DNA of 64,000 nt. It comes from JBBECF01 sp040881945. GTDB taxonomy: Bacteria; Pseudomonadota; Alphaproteobacteria; Dongiales; Dongiaceae. The notes beneath the pieces were generated by a model, which had not been told where the DNA came from, made no database searches, and saw nothing but the letters and a program-made list of their open reading frames with translations. Positions 51,672 through 59,771 of the stretch are shown here, in pieces (positions within the stretch are counted from its first letter, which is position 1; each line of letters begins with the position of its first letter). The stretch lies in the NCBI GenBank assembly GCA_040881945.1, contig JBBECF010000176.1, positions 7,839-71,838 on the forward strand, in the 5' to 3' direction. The position numbers were made by a program, and so were the translations under genes.

Positions 51672-52151
51672 CGCCGGCGCCCGCCGGGGGGTATTTTCCG
51701 ATTCTGCAAAACAATCCCATGCAAAGGCGATTTCCGCCGTTTCCGGCGGGTCCCCGTGCAAAGGGCGAAACGGGCGCCCGCGTCGGCGCCATCCTGCTAC
51801 AGCAGGTCGCGCGGGACCGTCTGGTCCCATTCCTTGGCGAACACGCGCTCGTCGCCGGCGAAGGCCTCGAGCACGGCGGTGAAGCGGAAGCCGTCGCCGG
51901 CAGCCACCTCAGCCCCCGTCGCTTTCCTGTTCTACATTTTCGAGGCGGCCAGGGGCGCCTATCTGCAGCATGAAACGCGTGAGACATCCGCACCGCCCGC
52001 CGCACGCGCGGAAGCGGCCGACCACGGCGGCAAAAGGTCACGCGGGGACGGCAGTTGGCGAAGGGGCAGGAACCGGGGTCGAGCCATTTCCACCTGTCAC
52101 CGGCTTCATGCTACGGTCCAAGCGTCTGTCGCGCGGCCAGGAGGTCGGGGT
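51672..52151. other. Intergenic region with gene fragment
   Basis: About 480 bases at the left edge of the accessory pocket. It holds the hydrolase fragment at 51797-51930 and otherwise only short low-complexity frames. The AGGAGG site of the toxin gene lies at 52139-52144. Confidence 0.55.
51797..51930 (-). pseudogene. 3' fragment of a CocE/NonD-family hydrolase
   Basis: The minus strand reads AEVAAGDGFRFTAVLEAF followed by AGDERVFAKEWDQTVPRDLL and a stop. This closely resembles the extreme C-terminus of CocE/NonD-type alpha/beta hydrolases (…VF-x-R/K-x-W-D-x-T-I/V-PRDL). An in-frame TAG lies about 10 codons upstream and no other part of the gene is present, so it is a remnant. Confidence 0.5.
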
Positions 52152-52439
52152 GTGGGTGAAAGCAGGCTGGTTTTCCGGGTGCACGCCATCCGACGCATGT
52201 TCGAGCGGAAAATCAGCGTCGCGGACGTCCGCAAAGCCGTCGAAACCGGAGAAGTGATCGAATCCTATCCGGGTGATACCCCTTATCCCAGCCGCCTCGT
52301 ATTGGGTTGGAGCGGCTCGCGCCCTGTGCATGTCGTCGTGGCCGACAACGTGGCGGCCGGCGAGACCGTGGTGATCACCGCCTACCGGCCTGATCCCGCG
52401 TTATGGAACAAGAGTTTTCGCCAGAGGAGAAAGTCATGA
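52152..52439 (+). CDS. DUF4258 toxin-like protein
   Basis: A 95-residue protein starting at GTG (52152), with AGGAGG 7 bases before. FRVHAIRRMFERKISVADVRKAVETGEVI (in part) and YPGDTPYPSRLVLGW match DUF4258, a BrnT/RelE-related family that occurs with zinc-finger partners. It ends VITAYRPDPALWNKSF. The stop overlaps the start of the zinc-finger gene (ATGA). Toxicity is inferred from family and arrangement. Confidence 0.75.
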   Translation: MGESRLVFRVHAIRRMFERKISVADVRKAVETGEVIESYPGDTPYPSRLVLGWSGSRPVHVVVADNVAAGETVVITAYRPDPALWNKSFRQRRKS

Positions 52440-52663
52440 AATGCCCAATCTGCCGAACCGGAGACACTCAGCCAGGGAAGGCGACCGTGACATTGGAGCG
52501 CGAGGGGTTGACGCTGGTTGTGCGGGGTGTGCCCGCTCGCGTCTGCGGGAACTGCGGCGAGGAGTACGTGGACGAAGTCGATACCGAGCGCCTCATGGCG
52601 GCGGCGGAGGACGCTCTGCGGGCAGGCGTTAAGGTCGACGTGCGTGAATACACTATAGCATGA
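52436..52663 (+). CDS. YgiT/MqsA-type zinc-finger antitoxin
   Basis: A 75-residue protein with two CxxC pairs (Cys3/Cys6 and Cys37/Cys40) forming the MqsA-like N-terminal zinc finger, including VTLEREGLTLVVRGVPARVC. The C-terminal DNA-binding helix-turn-helix of full MqsA is absent, so it may depend on another regulator. The ATG at 52436 follows GAGGAG at 7 bases; an upstream ATG at 52403 lies inside the partner gene. Pairs with the DUF4258 gene. Confidence 0.78.
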   Translation: MKCPICRTGDTQPGKATVTLEREGLTLVVRGVPARVCGNCGEEYVDEVDTERLMAAAEDALRAGVKVDVREYTIA

Positions 52664-52951
52664 GGGCACCGCGGCGGCTGAAAGCTCGTAGTCGTGTCGG
52701 ATCGAACCGATGCAAGGTTGCGGACGCGGCTAGGGGTGTCCGCTTACGAGGCGCAACCCATATGACTATACTACCTTCTGAGGTTCGCTTCGTCAGGCTT
52801 GGCAAGGGCCGGCGATGAGAGCAGGTTTTCTTGCAGCGCGGTCAAATTCACGCTGGCTGGAGCAATGTTCCAGGGAAGGCCCTGCTTGCCGCAAACCGTG
52901 AGTCTTGCCGTGCAGCGCTTGAAGCTTGGCACTTGCAACGGAGCAAGACCA

Positions 52952-53326
52952 ATGAGCGACCAGTGGGACTATGAGCAGCGGTGGTTCACGATCTACCTGA
53001 TCCGCAACCGGGTCAACGGCAAGGGGTACGTCGGGATAACAATCAAAGCTCTGGGAGGTCGCTTGGCTGAACACATACGCGACGCCCTGGAGAAGAAGAG
53101 ATACAGCGCGAATGGTAGACGCTACCCGCTGCACGCTGCGATTGAGAAGTACGGTAGCCACAGCTTCACAATCGAGGAACTCGACCGCGCCTATGGCCTC
53201 GCGGAGGCCCAAGAGTTGGAAACGCAATACATCAAAGAGCGAAATACCTTCGCCAGTGGCAAGGGCTTGCGACTTGGGTACAACCTCTCCTTTGGCGGTG
53301 AGGAGCCGGACCTCCCTTATGGATGA
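52952..53326 (+). CDS. GIY-YIG nuclease domain protein
   Basis: A 124-residue free-standing GIY-YIG nuclease. IYLIRNRVNGKGYVGIT is the GIY-YIG strand pair. The catalytic Arg is in LGGRLAEHI and the Glu in AQELETQYI. KYGSHSFTIEEL and GYNLSFGGE are typical of phage and homing-type members (SegD/mobile endonuclease-like). GGAG lies 7 bases before the ATG. No intron or intein is visible around it. It may be a mobile or phage-derived gene in the accessory pocket. Confidence 0.75.
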   Translation: MSDQWDYEQRWFTIYLIRNRVNGKGYVGITIKALGGRLAEHIRDALEKKRYSANGRRYPLHAAIEKYGSHSFTIEELDRAYGLAEAQELETQYIKERNTFASGKGLRLGYNLSFGGEEPDLPYG

Positions 53327-53825
53327 ACGTCTTTAGCTTGCCGACCTGCGCGGCGCGGCGTTCGGACCGCTACCGCCGGGCCAGGACGGGCCATCCCCGA
53401 TTACCCGAAATGCCGTTCCGGCGTGCCGTGCCCATTAATCCGAGCGCACCGGGGCGGGCGTACATGTCGGTTGCTTTCCCCTGCCGCGCGGCCGTTGCGC
53501 CAGTTCTGGCGGCTCAGCACCCGCGACGTCACCATTGAGGCCTGGTCAGGCTGCACTCGCGCGTTACGGGTCGCTGGTCCCCCGACGGCGCATGCCGGCC
53601 CTCGTCACGAGGCTTCGGTACGGCCGGTTGCCCGGCCGCCGGCTCACGCGTCCAGCAATGCCTGCAATTTCTCGCGCATCCCCTCGAATCCCGGTATCGT
53701 CGCCATCGTGGTGCCCCTACGGCAGAGCTCCGGCCCGTTCCAGACCTCGGCTGATTCGCGAATCGGCAAAGGTGCACCCATGTCTTTTTCCAGCAAGCTT
53801 GGGATTTTACCGGGAATAGAAGCTA
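53327..53825. other. Intergenic region, no supported gene
   Basis: About 500 bases with no convincing gene. On the minus strand, a reading frame ending at 53644 has a plausible tail (TMATIPGFEGMREKLQALLDA split at the start Met) that could be the 3' end of a lost gene, but it has no recognisable domain and its 5' part overlaps the next gene. Confidence 0.45.
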
Positions 53826-54407
53826 ATGACGGAGATCCGAAAGGAACATGTCGAATGGGCGGTCGTCGATCGTCTGCGCACGATACTCGAGCGTACCTCA
53901 CAGGACGAGTTTGAAGTGACCCACGCATTCGCCCTTTTTTCGGCGATCTGTGGATGGGTACGTCAGCATCTGGGTGCATTTGGTTCCGAGTCAGAATGGC
54001 CCAAGGGCCTAGAGAAACTGTGTTTGCCCATCACATGCCGAGAGTGGGGCCTACCGGGCAATGCTGCATACGGCGCGGCTGAAATATGGCCGTTTTCCGG
54101 TGCCCCAAAGGTCAAGATGGATCTGTCGGCTTGCACTGCATGGCAGTTTCTCGTGTGGATCCGCAACGCTATGGCGCATGGCGATGCGCGCAGTGTGCAG
54201 CCGATCCACGAGGAAGTGGAGAAGTGCGCGCCTAACCGAAGGCTCACAGGGTTCCGCTTCGAGAGCAACGGGTGTCGTGCCGATTTGACGGGCCGGGATA
54301 TGCGGGTGCTTGGCATCAAGTTCGCGGAACTGTTCTGTAATGGTTTCAGCAAAGATGAATTGTTCAAAGCCGATGCTAAGAACCACGTCTCGGAAAGGGC
54401 CGCCTGA
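53826..54407 (+). CDS. Hypothetical protein with HEPN-like RX4H motif
   Basis: A 193-residue protein not seen as a known family. Residues 105-120 (WQFLVWIRNAMAHGDA) carry R-x4-H (Arg113-His118), the catalytic signature of HEPN ribonucleases, within a helical context consistent with that fold. The N-terminus (EHVEWAVVDRLRTILERTSQDEFEV) and the C-terminus (FAELFCNGFSKDELF) are also helical. HEPN proteins are common in toxin-antitoxin and abortive-infection systems. Gene composition is less GC-rich than the neighbours. No obvious partner gene lies downstream; the XRE gene is on the other strand. Confidence 0.6.
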   Translation: MTEIRKEHVEWAVVDRLRTILERTSQDEFEVTHAFALFSAICGWVRQHLGAFGSESEWPKGLEKLCLPITCREWGLPGNAAYGAAEIWPFSGAPKVKMDLSACTAWQFLVWIRNAMAHGDARSVQPIHEEVEKCAPNRRLTGFRFESNGCRADLTGRDMRVLGIKFAELFCNGFSKDELFKADAKNHVSERAA

Positions 54408-54526
54408 GCGCCAGCAACCATGGCAGGAGAACTTGGCAGAGAGAAGTTCGATCCGGGTTGCTCTCGGGTAGATGGCGGCGCGAGAGGATTCGGGATCGAA
54501 CCTTCTTTGAGGTGACAGCACCTCGA

Positions 54527-54856
54527 TCAGCGGGCGGAGACAACCAAGCGACCCGCCTGTTTCCCCACCTGCTTGCCGACCTTGATTTCCACCGAACGAC
54601 CGAGCGCCCTGAGCCAAGCGGCCAGCTTGTCAATCGTTATGCTTTCCATGCGGCCATGCAGCACCTTCGACAGGGTCGGTTGGTCGGTTCGGCACAGCTT
54701 GGCGGCGGCGGCCTGGGTCAGCCTGCGCGCCTTGATCGTTCGGGCGATGGCGGAGATGAGCTCCGATTTCGCCAATGCCTCCTCGGCCTCGATTTCGTCG
54801 AAGCCGAGATCGCGGAAGATATTGGCGCTGCCCTTGCGGGCGCGATCATCGTTCAC
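54527..54856 (-). CDS. XRE-family antitoxin-like regulator (HigA2-type)
   Basis: A 109-residue protein starting at GTG (54856). The helix-turn-helix lies in TIKARRLTQAAAAKLCRTDQPTLSKVLHGRMESITIDKLAAWLRALG. This matches the antitoxins that pair with phage-Gp49-like toxins. Its start overlaps the stop of a truncated toxin (GTGA), preserving the usual toxin-first order. Without a toxin it is an orphan that might still bind its promoter or counter related toxins. Confidence 0.8.
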   Translation of the reverse strand: MNDDRARKGSANIFRDLGFDEIEAEEALAKSELISAIARTIKARRLTQAAAAKLCRTDQPTLSKVLHGRMESITIDKLAAWLRALGRSVEIKVGKQVGKQAGRLVVSAR

Positions 54857-55014
54857 GGCCCTCGTCCTTGCTCTTGCTCGATTCGCCTTGCCTGCGTCAG
54901 GCGCTGTGCAATCACGTTCAGGTCCGCGCGCGGTATGGCGATACCCGATTTCGATTTCTTCTTGAATGCGTGCAGAACATCTACCGCTGTTGCTAGCGCA
55001 GATTCCAGCGGGTT
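54853..55014 (-). pseudogene. Truncated Gp49-like (HigB-type) toxin
   Basis: The minus strand encodes VDVLHAFKKKSKSGIAIPRADLNVIAQRL and a short tail before TGA (54855-54853). That is the C-terminal 45 or so residues of the Gp49/HigB toxin family (usual ...YVLHAF-x-KKSKSGI-x-TP...). The N-terminal half is missing and a palindromic repeat lies directly upstream at 55025-55120. No start codon or ribosome site is retained. Confidence 0.7.
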
Positions 55015-55024
55015 TGCGCGGGCG

Positions 55025-55120
55025 CCCCCCTCACCCAGCTTCGGCTAGGGCTCGGCCGAAGGCCTCGCCAAGCCTACGCAACCCTCTCCCCCAAAGTTGG
55101 GGGAGAGGGGAGGGTGAGCG
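55025..55120. repeat. Palindromic intergenic element adjoining the truncated toxin
   Basis: Nested inverted repeats: outer CCCCTCACCC- versus GGGTGAG, inner CCTCTCCCCCAA versus TTGGGGGAGAGG (55083-55108), with a GGCTCGGCCGAAGGCCT segment between. This is the layout of common proteobacterial REP-like elements. It borders the broken toxin on one side and the gene at 55138 on the other. Confidence 0.7.
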
Positions 55121-55137
55121 GGCGATGCGGATCGGAG

Positions 55138-56100
55138 TCAGCGCCGGCCGAGCATGGCGGCGCCCTTGCGGGCGCGGCGGGCGCGCAGCTTCTGCGCCGG
55201 CCAGAACATGAGCGCGAGCCGCTCACGCACGGCCAATCCGGCCTCCAGGTCCCAGCAGTTGACGATCGCCAGGCGGAAGCCGCCGGGCGGCATGGCGTGG
55301 GCCTCGGGCGGCTTGTCCGGATGGAAGGTGATCTGGATGCTGGAGACGGTGTCGAGCCGGGCCAGCTCGGCCACGGCGGCGCGGTCGACCCGGTCGCGGT
55401 AGTCGATGCCGTGCTCGCCGAACAGGACGACGCTGTAGCCGGCGCGCCGGTCGTCGTCGCGATAGGCCCAGCGCTTGTGCGCGTAGAGCTCGATCAGCGC
55501 GTCGATCCAGCCGCGGCCGTAGAGGTCGGGCCACTGGTCGGAAAAGCGCAGATGCGCCTCGATGATTTTCCCCGCGATCGTCTCGATGTTGACGACCCCG
55601 GAATAGCCCTTGAGGTTGCGTGCCAGCCACGCGCCACAATAGGCCTCGATCTCGGGACGCGGCTCGGCGAGCACGGTCCAGGTGTCGAACATGCCCTCGC
55701 CGATCGATTTGCCGACGACGTGGCGCCACCACATCGCCCGGCCGTCGACGACGGCGGCGTCGCTGCTGACATGCTCGCCCTCGAACAGCGGCATCCACAG
55801 GTGGCCGGGCGTCAGCCAGCGCGTGTAGTCCTGCATCGAGCGCAGGACGCGGCTGCCGCTGCCCATGCCGCGCAGGTTGTAGATCGGCTTGCTGAACACC
55901 GGAAAGCGCGGCGGCGTGACGCCGTGCGGTCCATGCTCCAGCCCTTGCGTCTCGCAGATCAGCAGCTTGTTGTAGATCCAGCGGTGGGCGGGGTAGAGCC
56001 GGTAGGAATCGGCGTCCTCGGTCGAGATGAACAGGTCGGCCGGGCAGGCGACGCCCTCGAAATACTGCATGCGCCAGGGGTCGCGCTCGACGATGGGCAT
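55138..56100 (-). CDS. Hypothetical protein, ATP-grasp-like
   Basis: A 320-residue protein starting MPIVERDPWRMQYFEG. FPVFSKPIYNLRGMGSGSRV looks like the ATP-grasp lysine strand plus glycine-rich loop, and GYSGVVNIETIAGKIIEAHLRFSDQW like the metal-binding end, so an ATP-dependent ligase-like fold is plausible. This rests on short motifs only. Middle segments (TPGHLWMPLFEGEHVSSD) are not characteristic. The ATG at 56100 is chosen because the longer frame adds a basic, repeat-derived N-terminus. Function unknown. Confidence 0.6.
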   Translation of the reverse strand: MPIVERDPWRMQYFEGVACPADLFISTEDADSYRLYPAHRWIYNKLLICETQGLEHGPHGVTPPRFPVFSKPIYNLRGMGSGSRVLRSMQDYTRWLTPGHLWMPLFEGEHVSSDAAVVDGRAMWWRHVVGKSIGEGMFDTWTVLAEPRPEIEAYCGAWLARNLKGYSGVVNIETIAGKIIEAHLRFSDQWPDLYGRGWIDALIELYAHKRWAYRDDDRRAGYSVVLFGEHGIDYRDRVDRAAVAELARLDTVSSIQITFHPDKPPEAHAMPPGGFRLAIVNCWDLEAGLAVRERLALMFWPAQKLRARRARKGAAMLGRR

Positions 56101-56184
56101 GCGGGTCCTGCTCCGTGGTTGCGGCGGCGGTCGGCGACCCCGGAGTCTAGTACCGCGATTCGCGAATACGGAGGACGCCACGAC

Positions 56185-56219
56185 GGCCCTCATGCTTCGA
56201 CAAGCTCAGCATGAGGGCC
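56185..56219. repeat. Dispersed palindromic repeat, copy C
   Basis: A 12-bp perfect stem (GGCCCTCATGCT, 56185-56196, with AGCATGAGGGCC, 56208-56219) around TCGACAAGCTC. The CTTCGACAAGCTCA core is shared with the copy at 25032-25102. Confidence 0.75.
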
Positions 56220-56229
56220 TCGACGAGTC

Positions 56230-57042
56230 CTAGATGACGCTCCAGGGCGCGATCTTGGACAGGATCGGCGTCGCGCCCGTTGCCTTCGCCGGATCGCCGG
56301 CGATCCGGCCGCGCGGACCGTTGTCGCCCCGGTCGCGCGTGTCGAGGATCGTTTCCATCAGGGCGACGCGGTCGTGCTTGATGTCCGGGACCCGCTCGTC
56401 GGCGCCGACGTCGCACAGCCGGTCGAGGAGGTCGATCGCCTTGTTCCAGTACCACGCCTCGCGGCTCGGGCTGGGGGCGTTCTGGGCGGCGACGACGAGG
56501 AGGCGCGCCGCCGCCTCGGCCATCGGGCCGTACATGCCGCAGACATAGGCGCGCACGACGTTGCGCAGCGCGTCGATCAGGCGCGAATCGTCGCGGTCGG
56601 CCTGGCGCAGCGCCGCGAGCAACTGGTCGGGCTCGGCGGTCTTGAGCTGCGGCCACAGCAGGAAGAGCTGACCCGCGGCCTGGCCGCGCGGGATCGGCGC
56701 GAAGCCCTGCTGCAGGTCGCGCAGCGCTTCGGGGAACACCTCCTCGACCACGGCCTTGTAGAGCAGGGCCGCCCGCTCGCCGTCGCGCCCGTCGGCGGTG
56801 CCGATGATGCGCGGCGCAAAGGGCTTCAGCTTCTGCCGCGTCAGGGTGTCCATACCGTCGTTCGCCGGGACGGCATAGGTGCAGATCAGCGGCGACGCCG
56901 TGCGCGGCGTGTCGCTGTGCGCCTCGCCGGCCAGGAAGGCGACCAGGGACATGACGCAAAGCTTGCCGCGCCGCGGATCGCCGACGCCGGGCACGAGCTC
57001 GATGCGGTCGTAGAGCCGTTCCAGCCGCACGTCTATTGACAT
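56230..57042 (-). CDS. Hypothetical protein, helical
   Basis: A 270-residue, mostly helical protein starting MSIDVRLERLYDR after a GGAGGAGG site (ATG at 57042). Segments such as CVMSLVAFLAGEAHSD, RIIGTADGRDGERAALLYKAVVEE and LRNVVRAYVCGMYGPM show no signal peptide or membrane helix. It matches no family I recognise. The upstream gene (57165) is on the same strand, 122 bases away. It ends just beside repeat copy C. Confidence 0.6.
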   Translation of the reverse strand: MSIDVRLERLYDRIELVPGVGDPRRGKLCVMSLVAFLAGEAHSDTPRTASPLICTYAVPANDGMDTLTRQKLKPFAPRIIGTADGRDGERAALLYKAVVEEVFPEALRDLQQGFAPIPRGQAAGQLFLLWPQLKTAEPDQLLAALRQADRDDSRLIDALRNVVRAYVCGMYGPMAEAAARLLVVAAQNAPSPSREAWYWNKAIDLLDRLCDVGADERVPDIKHDRVALMETILDTRDRGDNGPRGRIAGDPAKATGATPILSKIAPWSVI

Positions 57043-57164
57043 GACAACCTCCTCCGTTTGCCGAGCGCGAGCCGACCGCCGGTCAGCGCGCGCCGCTCGG
57101 GCATTACGATAGCGCAGACCCGGCGCGGCGTCATCGGGATTTTGCCCGGCCGCCGGCGCGGCCG

Positions 57165-57713
57165 TCAGTCGCGCCACTTGATCGAACAACCCATGCTCGG
57201 GGTCTGATCCGCGGGCCCGCGCCCGGTCTCGGCGATCTTAACCATGGCCTCGAACAGCTCGCGGCGCGCGCCCGGCGCCGGCGCGTTGCGCGAGGCGTCG
57301 AGGCGCCCACGATATTGCAGCTCGTCCTTGGCGTTGAAGCCGAAGAAATCCGGGGTGCAGGCCGCGCCGTAGGCGCGGGCGACCTCCTGGGTGCGGTCGA
57401 TCGCATAGGGAAACGGGAAGGCGAGGCGCCGCGCGGTTTCCTTCATGCGCTCGAAGGAATCCTCCGGATAGGCCTCGGCGTCGTTCGACATGACGGCGAT
57501 GGCGCCGATCCCGCGCGCCTTGAGCTCCCCGGCGTCGCGCACGATGCGGTCGATCACCGCCTTGACGTAGGGGCAGTGGTTGCAGATGAACATCACCAGC
57601 GTGCCCTTCGGCCCGCGCACGTCGGCGAGCCGGTAGCGGCGGCCGTCCACGCCCTCGAGGTCGAAATCGACGGCCTTCCAGCCGAAATCGCAAATCGGCG
57701 TCGTTGCTGCCAT
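57165..57713 (-). CDS. Thioredoxin-fold peroxiredoxin-like protein
   Basis: A 182-residue AhpC/TSA-like protein. LVMFICNHCPYVKAVIDR carries the CxxC pair (Cys-Asn-His-Cys) of the thioredoxin-like family with the following CPYV, and IAVMSNDAEAYPEDSFERM and YGAACTPDFFGF (with the cis-proline after Thr) are family landmarks. It probably has peroxidase or disulfide-handling activity; the partner is unknown. Upstream and divergent is the aldo/keto reductase gene. Confidence 0.85.
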   Translation of the reverse strand: MAATTPICDFGWKAVDFDLEGVDGRRYRLADVRGPKGTLVMFICNHCPYVKAVIDRIVRDAGELKARGIGAIAVMSNDAEAYPEDSFERMKETARRLAFPFPYAIDRTQEVARAYGAACTPDFFGFNAKDELQYRGRLDASRNAPAPGARRELFEAMVKIAETGRGPADQTPSMGCSIKWRD

Positions 57714-57872
57714 GGCCCTTGCCCTCCGCTGCCTCGCGTTGCCGCCGGGCGCCCGCCCGCCGCTTCGCGCATTGTAGCGGTTTCACCACGGCAATCGAAA
57801 CCGTCGCCTTGTAGTTGACGATACGAACGGAGTTGCGCCAATTTGGTCCGCACACGACGGGGAGGAGTCGGG

Positions 57873-58892
57873 ATGCCGGTCCAGGCCCTGATGAAAAGGC
57901 GGCTCGGGCGTACCGCGCTGGAGGTGACGACCTTCGGCTTCGGCGGGACCGGGCTCGGCAACATCTACGCCGCGGTCGCCGAGGACGAGGCCGCCGCCAC
58001 GATCCATGCGGCGCTCGCGGCGGGCGTGCGCTACGTCGATACCGCGCCGCTCTACGGCCACGGGTTGAGCGAGTTGCGAACCGGGGCGGCGTTGCGCGCC
58101 GGGTCCTGGGATGGGCTGGTGCTGTCCACAAAGGTCGGTTGGCGGCTGCGGGCCGCGCGGGGTCGTAGCGTCGACGCTGGCATCTTTCAGGACACGCCGC
58201 CCTTCGAGCGCATGGTCGATTACAGCTACGATGGCGCCCTGCGGTCGTTCGAGGACAGCCTGCAACGGCTCGGCCGCAACCGCGTCGACATCCTGTTCAT
58301 CCACGACGTCGACCGGCGCAACCAAGGCGGCGACTATCAGCGGCGCTTCCGCGAGGCCATGGACGGCACGTATCGCGCCGTGGCGCGGCTGCGCGACGAC
58401 GGCGTCGTCGCGGCGATCGGCGTCGGCGTCAACGAATGGGAACCGTGCCGCGATTTCGCCGAGGCCGGCGATTTCGACTGTTTCCTGCTGGCCGGCCGCT
58501 ACACGCTGCTGGAGCAGGAGGCGCTCGACGTGTTCCTGCCTTTGTGCCTGGAGCGCGGCATCGGCGTGATCGTCGGCGGGCCGTACAACTCCGGGATTCT
58601 CGCTTCCGGGCCGGGGCCGGGCGCGATGTTCGACTACGCCCCGGCGCCGCCCGCGGTGATCGAGCGGGTACGCCGCATTCAGGCGGTGTGCGCGCGCCAC
58701 GCGGTACCGCTGGCGGCGGCGGCGTTGCAGTTCCCGCTCGGCCACCCGGCCGTGGCCAGCGTCATTCCCGGCGCCCGCTCGCCGGCGGAGGTTGAGGCCA
58801 ACCTGCGCCTGTTCGCGCACCCCATCCCGGCCGATATGTGGCGCGAGCTGAAGGCCGAGGGGCTGATGCGGGCCGACGCGCCGACGCCATGA
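57873..58892 (+). CDS. Aldo/keto reductase, L-fucose dehydrogenase-like
   Basis: A 339-residue aldo/keto reductase, resembling D-threo-aldose 1-dehydrogenase/L-fucose dehydrogenase. Catalytic Asp56 and Tyr61 in YVDTAPLYGHGLSE, Lys in VLSTKVGW, His in ILFIHDVD. The aldose-dehydrogenase branch oxidises C1 of the sugar to a lactone. The lactonase-like and fuconate dehydratase genes directly follow, so L-fucose (or a related 6-deoxy or L-sugar) is the probable substrate. The ATG at 57873 follows GGAGGAG. Confidence 0.88.
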   Translation: MPVQALMKRRLGRTALEVTTFGFGGTGLGNIYAAVAEDEAAATIHAALAAGVRYVDTAPLYGHGLSELRTGAALRAGSWDGLVLSTKVGWRLRAARGRSVDAGIFQDTPPFERMVDYSYDGALRSFEDSLQRLGRNRVDILFIHDVDRRNQGGDYQRRFREAMDGTYRAVARLRDDGVVAAIGVGVNEWEPCRDFAEAGDFDCFLLAGRYTLLEQEALDVFLPLCLERGIGVIVGGPYNSGILASGPGPGAMFDYAPAPPAVIERVRRIQAVCARHAVPLAAAALQFPLGHPAVASVIPGARSPAEVEANLRLFAHPIPADMWRELKAEGLMRADAPTP

Positions 58893-58911
58893 AAAACCGG
58901 ATGGCGGGGAA

Positions 58912-59763
58912 ATGAGCGCCAACCCCCGCATCGACGCCCATGTGCATTTCTGGAAGCTGGCGCGCGGCGACTATGGCTGGATCACGCCGGAGCTCGCGCC
59001 GCTGATGCGCGATTTCGGTCCCGACGACCTGCGCCCGCACCTTGCCGCCGCCGGCATCGATGCGGTCGTTCTGGTGCAGGCGGCGCCGACCGCGGCCGAG
59101 ACCCGGTTCCTGCTCGATGTGGCGGCGGCCGAGCCGCTGGTCGCCGGGGTCGTCGGCTGGACCGACATGGCCGCGTCGGACGCCCCCGATGCCGTTGCCG
59201 CGCTCGCGGAAAACCCGCGCCTGCGCGGCGTCCGCCCGATGATCCAGGACATCCCGGATACGGACTGGATGTTGCGCGCCGAGCCGGCGCCGGCGTTCCG
59301 TGCGGTCGCCGAAACCGGCCTCCGCTTCGACGCCCTGGTCAAGCCGCAGCACCTGCGCAACCTGCGCCGCCTGCTCGAACGCCACCCCGACCTCAAAACG
59401 GTGATCGACCACGGCGCCAAGCCCGACATCGCCGGCGGCGGCTTCGCCGCCTGGGCCGACGACATCCAGGCGGTGGCCGAGGGATCGGCGGCGCTGTGCA
59501 AGCTCTCGGGCCTGACGACCGAGGCCGGGGCGGGCTGGCGCGCCGACGACCTGCGGCCCACTATCGACCACCTGGTCGCCGTGTTCGGGCCGGAGCGCCT
59601 GATGTTCGGCAGCGACTGGCCGGTGCTTACCCTGGCGGCGACCTACGAGGCGTGGCGGTCGGCGCTCGCCGCCTGTCTGTCCGGCCTCGACGACGCGGCC
59701 TTGGCGGGCATCTACGGCGGCAACGCCGCCCGGTTTTACGGCCTAGCGGCCGCGCCGGCCTAA
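58912..59763 (+). CDS. Amidohydrolase-family lactonase (L-fuconolactonase-like)
   Basis: A 283-residue COG3618 metal hydrolase. [11 protein letters not shown] is the metal-binding HxH, with His in [16 protein letters not shown] and the Asp in MFGSDWPV. In the L-fucose pathway this opens the fuconolactone to fuconate. It sits between the aldo/keto reductase (20-base gap) and the dehydratase gene (8-base gap), one transcript. Confidence 0.87.
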   Translation: MSANPRIDAHVHFWKLARGDYGWITPELAPLMRDFGPDDLRPHLAAAGIDAVVLVQAAPTAAETRFLLDVAAAEPLVAGVVGWTDMAASDAPDAVAALAENPRLRGVRPMIQDIPDTDWMLRAEPAPAFRAVAETGLRFDALVKPQHLRNLRRLLERHPDLKTVIDHGAKPDIAGGGFAAWADDIQAVAEGSAALCKLSGLTTEAGAGWRADDLRPTIDHLVAVFGPERLMFGSDWPVLTLAATYEAWRSALAACLSGLDDAALAGIYGGNAARFYGLAAAPA

Positions 59764-59771
59764 GGAACAAC

